DNA from: Oscillospiraceae bacterium
GTDB taxonomy: Bacteria > Bacillota > Clostridia > Oscillospirales > Oscillospiraceae
Length of the DNA: 46,362 bases
Reading direction: 5' to 3'
Assembly: GCA_017548065.1 (NCBI GenBank)
Contig: JAFYNQ010000116.1
Span: 1 to 46,362, forward strand
Part shown: in pieces, positions 41,090-46,362 of the stretch
Numbering within the stretch: position 1 is the stretch's first letter
How the letters are laid out: every line of letters starts with the position of its first letter
The notes under the pieces: model-generated
The model's input: only the letters and a program-made list of their open reading frames with translations
Told to the model about the DNA's origin: nothing
Databases searched by the model: none
Made by a program: the position numbers and the translations under genes

Positions 41090-42304
41090 ATGGCAAAACC
41101 TTTGGACGGTGTAACCGTAGTTGAGCTTGCTACCTTTGTTGCAGCTCCTGTTTGCGGTCGTTTGTTGGCTGACCTTGGCGCTCGTGTCATCAAGGTTGAG
41201 GCAGCAAGAGGCGATAATTGGCGTGGTGTGGGAAGTGTTCATTGCCCGAACCGTTACAACAAGGATGAGAATCCCGTTTTTGATATTTACAATACCGGCA
41301 AGGAGTTTGTATCCCTGAACCTGAAGGCACCTGAAGGTAAGGAAGCAATGATGAAGCTTTTGAGCGGCGCTGATGTTTTCCTGACTAACACTCGTCCTGC
41401 CGCATTGAAGCGCCTGGGTCTTGACACCGAAGAAATCTGCGCTAAATTCCCCGGTCTTATTTATGCTCTGTTGCTCGGCTACGGCGAAAAGGGTCCCGAC
41501 GCCGACAAGCCCGCTTTTGACTCCACTGCATTCTGGTCCAAGAGTGGCTTCCTGCATGACCAGGCACTTCGCAGAGATGACTTTGCACCTATCAACCCTC
41601 CTTTCAGCATGGGTGATACAGTTTGCGGTTACTTGCTGCTTGCTGAAATTTGCGCAGCACTTTTGCGCAAGGAGAAGACCGGCGAGGGTGATATTGTTTC
41701 TTCCGGTTTGTTCCACAACGGCATCTTCACCACCGGCACGATGACACTGATCAATCAGCGTCCTTTCGGCAAGAAGTATCCCGTGACCCGTATTGAGCAC
41801 AGCGTACCCGGTGGTATGTATCGTTGCTCTGATGATGCATGGGTTTATGTTGGTATTTCTTCTGCGCCCGGTAAAATTCCGGATATGCTGGCCGCTTTGG
41901 GTCACCCTGAGGTTGCAACAGATCCCAACTACCTGACTCCTGAAATGCGTGTTGTTGACAAAGAGGGTATTTATGAGATCTGCCGCAAGGCATTCCTGAC
42001 CAACACCAGTGAATACTGGCTGCAGAAGGGCGTAGAACACGATTTCCCCATTGTTAAGCTGAATACTTACGGTTCTGTATATGAGGATGAGCAGGCTTGG
42101 GCAAATGGTTACCTGGAGAAGGTGGCTTTTGCCAGCGGCAATGTGGATATTATGCCTACCAGCCCCATTGAAATGAAGTCTGTGGGTGAGCTGAAGACCG
42201 TTCCTGCGGAAGGCGTGGGCGCTCATACAAGAAGAGTCCTGGCTGAGCTGGGCTATTCCGAAGAGCAGATTGAAGCAATGATGGCAGCCGGTGCTGCAAA
42301 ATAA
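41090..42304 (+). CDS. Family III CoA-transferase (CaiB/BaiF)
   Basis: A 404-residue formyl-CoA-transferase-like enzyme that moves CoA between acids. It begins PLDGVTVVELATFVAAPVCG and KVEAARGDNWR, both family marks. The catalytic Asp is likely the one in AFDSTAFWSKSG (about 143). Known relatives act on carnitine, bile acids, oxalate, phenyllactate or 2-hydroxyisocaproate; length and lack of insertions do not decide between them. Co-transcribed with the thiolase gene; AGGAGG upstream. Confidence 0.88.
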   Translation: MAKPLDGVTVVELATFVAAPVCGRLLADLGARVIKVEAARGDNWRGVGSVHCPNRYNKDENPVFDIYNTGKEFVSLNLKAPEGKEAMMKLLSGADVFLTNTRPAALKRLGLDTEEICAKFPGLIYALLLGYGEKGPDADKPAFDSTAFWSKSGFLHDQALRRDDFAPINPPFSMGDTVCGYLLLAEICAALLRKEKTGEGDIVSSGLFHNGIFTTGTMTLINQRPFGKKYPVTRIEHSVPGGMYRCSDDAWVYVGISSAPGKIPDMLAALGHPEVATDPNYLTPEMRVVDKEGIYEICRKAFLTNTSEYWLQKGVEHDFPIVKLNTYGSVYEDEQAWANGYLEKVAFASGNVDIMPTSPIEMKSVGELKTVPAEGVGAHTRRVLAELGYSEEQIEAMMAAGAAK

Positions 42305-42308
42305 GATT

Positions 42309-42344
42309 AAAAAGAGAGTCTGCAAAATGCAGACTCTCTTTTTT
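42309..42344. terminator. Bidirectional terminator after the CoA-transferase gene
   Basis: A 16-bp stem (42309-42324 with 42328-42343) with a 3-base loop, A-run on one side and TTTTTT on the other. It ends the CoA-transferase unit and, on the minus strand, trmO. Confidence 0.92.
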
Positions 42345-43023
42345 AGTTGATATCAAGTACAGTCAATGTGTTTTCAACTACCTTAAAGCGGATGTTCTTT
42401 TGGGCAAAGGACAGACCGTAGACACGATCCGGGTCCTGCTGATAAGAAGGCCGAGGATCGTGGGAGAGTACACCCAGCAAGGCGCTACGCTTGTTTTCCG
42501 GCACTTTAGACAGAAGACCGTCATCAATATTGACCTGCAGCAGAAAGCTTCCTGCGGAATCTGTAAAGCCACCAACAGCATCGCCATGACAGTCGCTGTA
42601 AGGAATATACGGCTTTATGTCAAATATTGGAGTACCGTCCATAAGGTCGGCGCCTTCTACATGAATCACAGTGCCGTATTCTTGTGTGCGCTCAATACCC
42701 GCAATTCGGACAGACGACAAGCCAATCTCATTGGGACGGAAAGGGGAGCGGGTAGCAAAAACACCCATTCTGGTATTTCCGCCAAGTCGGGGCGGTCTGA
42801 CCGTCGGTGACCACTCACTGCGTACAGCCTTGGAAAATTGCCAGATTATCCAAAGATGAGAGAAATCTTCAAGCCCTCGAAGTGCATCTTCATTACGATA
42901 TTCAGGTTCAAATACAATGGTGGACCGTAGCTCCGGGACAAGACCACTTTGTCTCGGGATTCCGAATTTATCAGGGAAATCGCTTTTCATCTTGGCAATG
43001 ATATTCATTTGGACAGTTTCCAT
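42343..43023 (-). CDS. trmO: tRNA (N6-threonylcarbamoyladenosine-37) methyltransferase TrmO
   Basis: TrmO (TsaA/YaeB) methylates t6A37 in certain tRNAs with SAM. The 226 residues contain the signature MGVFATRSPFRPNEIGLSSV, preceded by FSHLWIIWQF, and a C-terminal DPRPSYQ. Its ATG directly abuts the stop of the transporter permease gene (TAAATG), with GGTGGGTGG as SD, so it is the last gene of the metal-transport operon. No other tRNA gene lies nearby. Confidence 0.92.
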   Translation of the reverse strand: METVQMNIIAKMKSDFPDKFGIPRQSGLVPELRSTIVFEPEYRNEDALRGLEDFSHLWIIWQFSKAVRSEWSPTVRPPRLGGNTRMGVFATRSPFRPNEIGLSSVRIAGIERTQEYGTVIHVEGADLMDGTPIFDIKPYIPYSDCHGDAVGGFTDSAGSFLLQVNIDDGLLSKVPENKRSALLGVLSHDPRPSYQQDPDRVYGLSFAQKNIRFKVVENTLTVLDIN

Positions 43024-43863
43024 TTAACCACCCACCTTTCTGAAAAGGAAGGAGATCATAAAGAATATACCTAACACCAGGGAGATTGATGCGCCTGCGG
43101 ATGTTCCCAGATAATAAGATATGCACAATCCAATGATGGATGCAATCAGCGCAATCAGGACAGAATAGCCGTGATATTGCTTTGTGTTCTTGGCAATATT
43201 CCGGGATGTTGCAGCCGGCAGCACCAAAAGGGAATTGAGAATCAGCAAACCGACCCAGGATATGGAAAGGGTAACCACAACTGCAATCAGCGTTGTAAAG
43301 ATAGTTTGGGTTAAATGTACAGGAACACCACGGGAGGATGCAAGCTGGGGATAAATTGATGTAAGTGTCATTTTATTGGATGCAAAGAGCCAGAACACCA
43401 ATACACCGATAAGCACAAAAAACAGCAGTAACAACTCGAGGGATGTAACAGACAGTATATCACCGATCAGATACTGATTGTATTTTGTGAAGCTGCCGCC
43501 ACCATAAGTTGCGATAAAGATGCCAAGGGCAACTGCTGTACTGGAAAAGACACCAATCAATGTGTCAGCTGCATGGTTGCTTTTTGCCCGCACAAAAGAA
43601 AATAGAAGGGAAAACAGCACCGAGAATATAACAGCGACTACCGTGGGTGCTGCAATGCCCAAGATGGCACCTATCGCAATACCGGTGAATGCAGAATGTC
43701 CAAGAGCATCGGAAAAGAAACTCATTTTGCCGGTAACAATGTTAGTAGACAGGATACCAAACAGTGGCGCCATAAGCAGCACGGCCAAAAGCGCATTTTT
43801 CATGAAGTTCCAGTGGAACATTTCAAAAGGAAGCATATCCCAAAAAGCGTACCAAATGCTCAT
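43024..43863 (-). CDS. znuB: Zinc/manganese ABC transporter permease
   Basis: A 279-residue integral membrane protein of the ABC-3 family with about eight hydrophobic segments. The family loop appears in SDALGHSAFTGIAIGAI and in SISWVGLLILNSLLVLPAATSRNIA. It forms the membrane channel for the metal delivered by the binding lipoprotein. ATGA overlap with the ATPase gene. Confidence 0.93.
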   Translation of the reverse strand: MSIWYAFWDMLPFEMFHWNFMKNALLAVLLMAPLFGILSTNIVTGKMSFFSDALGHSAFTGIAIGAILGIAAPTVVAVIFSVLFSLLFSFVRAKSNHAADTLIGVFSSTAVALGIFIATYGGGSFTKYNQYLIGDILSVTSLELLLLFFVLIGVLVFWLFASNKMTLTSIYPQLASSRGVPVHLTQTIFTTLIAVVVTLSISWVGLLILNSLLVLPAATSRNIAKNTKQYHGYSVLIALIASIIGLCISYYLGTSAGASISLVLGIFFMISFLFRKVGG

Positions 43864-44612
43864 TGTGTGCCTCCTTTTCTATGAAAGACGGTTTGGAATT
43901 CTTTGGAATTCAAAACTTCAGAGGGCGTTCCCTGGCACAGAACTGCACGATCCAGGAGAATTACGTGATCAGCATAGGTTTCCAGGGTGGAGAAGTCGTG
44001 GGTAGTCATAAGAATGGAGAGATCATATACCTGACGGATCTCATCAAGCATATCCATAAGCATGGACATGCCTTCCACATCAACACCGGACAGAGGTTCA
44101 TCCAAAATTAAAATATTAGGAAGCGGTTCCAGTGCGAGAGCAAGAAGGACTCGCTGCAGTTCACCGCCGGACAGCGTTCCCACACGTTTGTTGATCAGTT
44201 CTTCACCATGTACACGCTCAAGGCATTCTTCAATTTTTTCTTTCATTTTTTTGGAAATGCCAAGAAACGCAGGGCGCTTACTCATGCAGCAAGCAAACAG
44301 ATCCGCTACCGTTACGGGGTCACCGGGATCAAAAGTAGGACTTTGGGGGACATAGCCAATCGTAAGCTTGCGATTACGCTGTCCCGGGATAGCGAAGGAT
44401 ATAACGCCGGTGGATTCCTGCTGACCTAAAATAGCTTTCAATAATGTGCTTTTACCGGCACCGTTAGGGCCGATAATAGCAATCATCTCCCCGCAATGGG
44501 CATGGAGGCTGATATTTTCAAGGATCATATCGGAACCGATCTTTACAGAAAGATCCGCAATACGCAAGCAGCAAGAATGACCGCAGTTGCCGCCATGGGA
44601 TCCTAAATTCAT
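43860..44612 (-). CDS. znuC: Zinc/manganese ABC transporter ATPase
   Basis: A 250-residue ABC ATPase: Walker A GPNGAGKST (about 49-57), Q-loop VPQSPTF, signature LSGGELQR, Walker B ILILDEPLSGVD and switch His in TTHD. The first 20 residues carry a Cys/His-rich segment, NLGSHGGNCGHSCCLRI, not part of the ABC fold; it could bind the transported metal. AAAGGAGG precedes the ATG. ATGA overlap with znuA. Confidence 0.94.
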   Translation of the reverse strand: MNLGSHGGNCGHSCCLRIADLSVKIGSDMILENISLHAHCGEMIAIIGPNGAGKSTLLKAILGQQESTGVISFAIPGQRNRKLTIGYVPQSPTFDPGDPVTVADLFACCMSKRPAFLGISKKMKEKIEECLERVHGEELINKRVGTLSGGELQRVLLALALEPLPNILILDEPLSGVDVEGMSMLMDMLDEIRQVYDLSILMTTHDFSTLETYADHVILLDRAVLCQGTPSEVLNSKEFQTVFHRKGGTQ

Positions 44613-45469
44613 TTTAACGCCTCCTTTAGTGTATCTATATTTTTATACATGGCATCAAACCAACTATCGCCGGACATGGCCATATCCAGAGTATATACGG
44701 GAATACCGCATTCTCTTGCAATGATGTTAGCGGCAGAATCGCTGCCGTTTGTTTCGGTGAATACTGCTTTAATATCATTTTTTTCAATCAGGGAAATAAT
44801 TTCGGTCAATTCTTTTGCAGAAGCTTCACTTCCGGATTCTTCTTCAATTGCCTTAATGATCGTTAATCCATATTCTTCAGCCATGTGCCCAAATCCATCA
44901 TGAAATGTGATGATTTTGCGGCTCGTCATGGAAGAAAGCTGACTTTCACCATAAATTTCTACATCATTGATCTTGTTCAGAAGCTTGTTTTTGTTATTTT
45001 CAAAAGTTTCCTTATATTGCGGATAGTGAACAATAAGACCGGCGCAAATGTTTTCGCACATCTCTTTTGCGTGTGTAACCGAAAGCCACAGATGGGGGTC
45101 GCTTTCGTGACTGTGCTCGTGGTCATGCTCATGGTCGTGTTCTTCTTCGTTGGGAATACCGGTAGCTATGATCAATTCTTTTTCTTCCGGCAAAATATCA
45201 CTCATGAAGCTCTCAAGACCTGCCCCTGAAATGACGACCAGCTCTGCTGCTTCTATTTTCTTCGTTTGCTTGACCTGCAAAGTGTAGTCGTGGAGGCAGG
45301 AAACGCTTTCAGTGATAAGTCTGTCTACCGTAATATCTGTACCTTCACAGAGCAAAGCTGTAAATTCATAGACAGGAAGGGTAGTGGCAACGATATGTGC
45401 AGGCTGTGTTTCTTCACAGCCTGAAATTAGAAATATTAACAATAATACTATCGGAATAATTCGTTTCAT
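44609..45469 (-). CDS. znuA: Metal-binding lipoprotein, zinc/manganese ABC transporter
   Basis: A 286-residue cluster A-I solute-binding protein. Signal peptide with lipobox LISGC, Cys18 being the lipid anchor. Metal ligands: His in CLHDYTL, His in DPHLWLS, His in TFHDGFGH, and Asp near TLDMAMSGD. A His/Glu/Asp-rich loop (residues about 107-122) is typical of zinc-type members, so zinc is more likely than manganese. The ATG at 45469 has no strong SD; a TTG at 45478 is in frame. First gene of the operon, controlled at the inverted repeat upstream. Confidence 0.93.
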   Translation of the reverse strand: MKRIIPIVLLLIFLISGCEETQPAHIVATTLPVYEFTALLCEGTDITVDRLITESVSCLHDYTLQVKQTKKIEAAELVVISGAGLESFMSDILPEEKELIIATGIPNEEEHDHEHDHEHSHESDPHLWLSVTHAKEMCENICAGLIVHYPQYKETFENNKNKLLNKINDVEIYGESQLSSMTSRKIITFHDGFGHMAEEYGLTIIKAIEEESGSEASAKELTEIISLIEKNDIKAVFTETNGSDSAANIIARECGIPVYTLDMAMSGDSWFDAMYKNIDTLKEALK

Positions 45470-45487
45470 TCGTATCAACTCGGTTCA

Positions 45488-45510
45488 TGTTATAATTACT
45501 CATTATAACA
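45488..45510. promoter_or_regulatory. Perfect 9-5-9 inverted repeat, probable metal-regulator operator
   Basis: TGTTATAAT (45488-45496) and ATTATAACA (45502-45510) flank 5 bases. It covers the -10 region of the znuA promoter, so bound protein would block transcription. The half sites are like those of Fur-family boxes but with a 5-base gap instead of 1, so Zur, an ArsR-type or another metalloregulator are all possible. Confidence 0.65.
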
Positions 45511-45530
45511 CAGTTGATGCGGAATAACAA
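45503..45530 (-). promoter_or_regulatory. Promoter for the znuACB-trmO operon
   Basis: On the minus strand TTGTTA (45525-45530) and TATAAT (45503-45508) with a 16-bp spacer; the -10 box lies inside the inverted repeat. Confidence 0.65.
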
Positions 45531-45535
45531 GGATA

Positions 45536-45572
45536 AAACAAAAAGAGCAGGTGCAACCTTTGTTGCACCTGC
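45536..45572 (-). terminator. Terminator of the small unknown gene
   Basis: An 11-bp stem (45547-45557 with 45562-45572) with a 4-base loop, followed on the minus strand by TCTTTTTGTTTT. Confidence 0.9.
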
Positions 45573-45578
45573 TGCGTA

Positions 45579-45812
45579 TTAACTATGCTCTGCCAGCCAC
45601 TGTTCAGCTTTTCCTTTTCCGAGACGCTTGATATCTTCTGTTGCATAAGGGGATGCTTCGCCGCCGTTTGTGTAAATGAAATAAAAGCCTTCCGGAGTCT
45701 GATACAGTGTTTCTTCGTAGCCATTGGGATCGCCATAATAGCTGTAAGTAAATTTCTTGATCAGCGTTGCAGTTAGTGTGTCGTAGATTTTGTTGCAAAT
45801 CCTTTTCTTCAT
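45579..45812 (-). CDS. Small protein of unknown function
   Basis: A 77-residue soluble protein I cannot name. It is basic at the start (KKRICNKIYDTLTATLIKKF), then has aromatic-rich strands (EETLYQTPEGFYFIYTNGG) and a C-terminal helix ending EQWLAEHS. It looks like a group of small clostridial proteins of unknown role, sometimes seen in mobile regions. AAGGAGG 10 bases before the ATG, a promoter with an inverted repeat and a good terminator all show that it is a real, monocistronic gene. Confidence 0.75.
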   Translation of the reverse strand: MKKRICNKIYDTLTATLIKKFTYSYYGDPNGYEETLYQTPEGFYFIYTNGGEASPYATEDIKRLGKGKAEQWLAEHS

Positions 45813-45844
45813 AATAATATAGCCTCCTTGTGTTTTGCAGCATT

Positions 45845-45872
45845 ATTATACTTGCTTTTTCATAAAAAGCAA
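45845..45872 (-). promoter_or_regulatory. Promoter for the small unknown gene
   Basis: On the minus strand TTGCTT (45867-45872) and TATAAT (45845-45850) with a 16-bp spacer. The spacer and -35 box are covered by an inverted repeat. Confidence 0.65.
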
Positions 45873-45874
45873 GT
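45850..45874. repeat. Perfect 11-bp inverted repeat with 3-base centre, operator candidate
   Basis: ACTTGCTTTTT (45850-45860) and AAAAAGCAAGT (45864-45874) flank CAT. It lies between divergent genes and over the promoter spacer, so a repressor site is likelier than a terminator, since the U-run would be part of the stem. Confidence 0.6.
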
Positions 45875-45948
45875 CATTTTCTGTTGAAACCATATTTTTA
45901 CTGGATTCTTTTCTTTCAATATGTTACTATTACAAGGAGGTGAGAACA

Positions 45949-46362
45949 ATGCATGATATACCGTTTTTTCAAACCGAAAACGGAATTGCTTCCTTGATAC
46001 TGAAAGAAATCGTATACAAAAAAATTGCCTACATTAGAATTCAAAACGCACTACATCCGGATGCGCTGCTTCAAGAGTGCATAGATTTTTGTCGGGCAGT
46101 TGGAGCAGAACAAATTTTTGCCACCGGAAATAATCATCTGACAAAATACCCATTGTATACATCCATTGTTGATATGGCTTGTAATAAGAACGAGATTCCT
46201 ATTGTCAATTTAAACCTTGTTCCCGCAGATAAGGATAACTACGAACAATGGAGAAGAATCTATAACGAAAGAATGTATAGTGTGCCCAATGCTGCGACCA
46301 TAACACTCCAGGACGCAGATAAACAAATTCCGGGGTCGTTTTTTGTTTATGAGAAGGAAACA
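45949..46362 (+). CDS. Protein of unknown function, 3' end outside the window
   Basis: The first 138 residues are open to the window edge with no stop. The ATG at 45949 follows AAGGAGG (45934-45940). The visible part starts IPFFQTENGIASLILKEIVY and shows a strand-helix-strand pattern (IAYIRIQ, then AEQIFATGN), with a later VNLNLVP strand. It could be an acetyltransferase-like (GNAT) fold, but no cofactor motif is seen, so I leave the function open. No clear promoter was found. Confidence 0.75.
   Translation, partial: MHDIPFFQTENGIASLILKEIVYKKIAYIRIQNALHPDALLQECIDFCRAVGAEQIFATGNNHLTKYPLYTSIVDMACNKNEIPIVNLNLVPADKDNYEQWRRIYNERMYSVPNAATITLQDADKQIPGSFFVYEKET

Noticed and set aside
39793-42325. 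Long minus-strand open frames opposite the thiolase and CoA-transferase genes
   Set aside because: Same codon-bias shadow effect; one would run through the thiolase promoter region, and neither has an SD.
45488-45510. Reading the znu palindrome as a standard PerR or Zur box
   Set aside because: Half sites are similar, but those boxes have a 1-base centre; here it is 5 bases, so I only call it a metal-regulator candidate.

Overview
The window looks like a chromosomal core segment of a low-to-mid GC Gram-positive bacterium of the class Clostridia, most likely Oscillospirales (the old Ruminococcaceae). The reasons are the gene order cdaA-cdaR, yicC-remA-gmk-rpoZ-priA-def-fmt-rsmB-rlmN-stp-prkC-rsgA, the clostridial large one-chain PurL, sigma-A promoters with 17-bp spacers, strong AGGAGG ribosome binding sites and several TTG starts. 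Genus cannot be settled by eye. No rRNA, tRNA, CRISPR array or insertion sequence is visible. No stretch above 300 bases lacks a gene; the longest gap (25123-25410, 288 bp) holds a promoter and a ZTP riboswitch.

Layout. 1-140 is the tail of an Ig-like surface protein, followed by a two-way terminator and comB on the minus strand. 1010-5433 runs murD, ispD, ispF and a VanZ-like gene, then a hairpin, then a DUF3343 gene with a cysteine-desulfurase-like gene. 5523-19665 is a long plus-strand housekeeping run from the c-di-AMP synthase pair (cdaA/cdaR) through nucleotide, translation-start and rRNA-modification genes to the Stp/PrkC phosphatase-kinase pair and rsgA. An unrecognised minus-strand gene (19721-20425) separates it from yqeG-M24 peptidase, efp with an acidic zinc-ribbon protein, and pyrE-pyrB.

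25411-36697 is a purine biosynthesis operon, purE-C-F-M-N-O-H-D-L, under a ZTP riboswitch with a clear terminator platform. It covers nine of the ten steps from PRPP to IMP; purB is absent, and so is purK. The last two steps use separate proteins (PurO-type IMP cyclohydrolase plus stand-alone AICAR transformylase). Its PurF lacks the N-terminal cysteine nucleophile and other glutamine-site residues. PyrB carries a C-terminal zinc domain whose cysteine spacing equals that of PyrI.

36786-42304 is a metabolic block (FAD oxidoreductase, polysaccharide-deacetylase-like protein, short-chain dehydrogenase, thiolase, family III CoA-transferase) with a divergent SDR/thiolase promoter region. 42343-45469 is a minus-strand zinc/manganese ABC transporter operon (znuA-C-B) ending in trmO, with a perfect 9-5-9 inverted repeat at its promoter. 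The right edge has a small unknown gene and the start of another unknown gene, with a second strong inverted repeat between them.

The most interesting observations are the degenerate glutaminase of PurF, the PyrB-zinc fusion, the Cys/His-rich N terminus of ZnuC, the SD-sequestering hairpin before the DUF3343 gene, and the two palindromic operator candidates near the right end.
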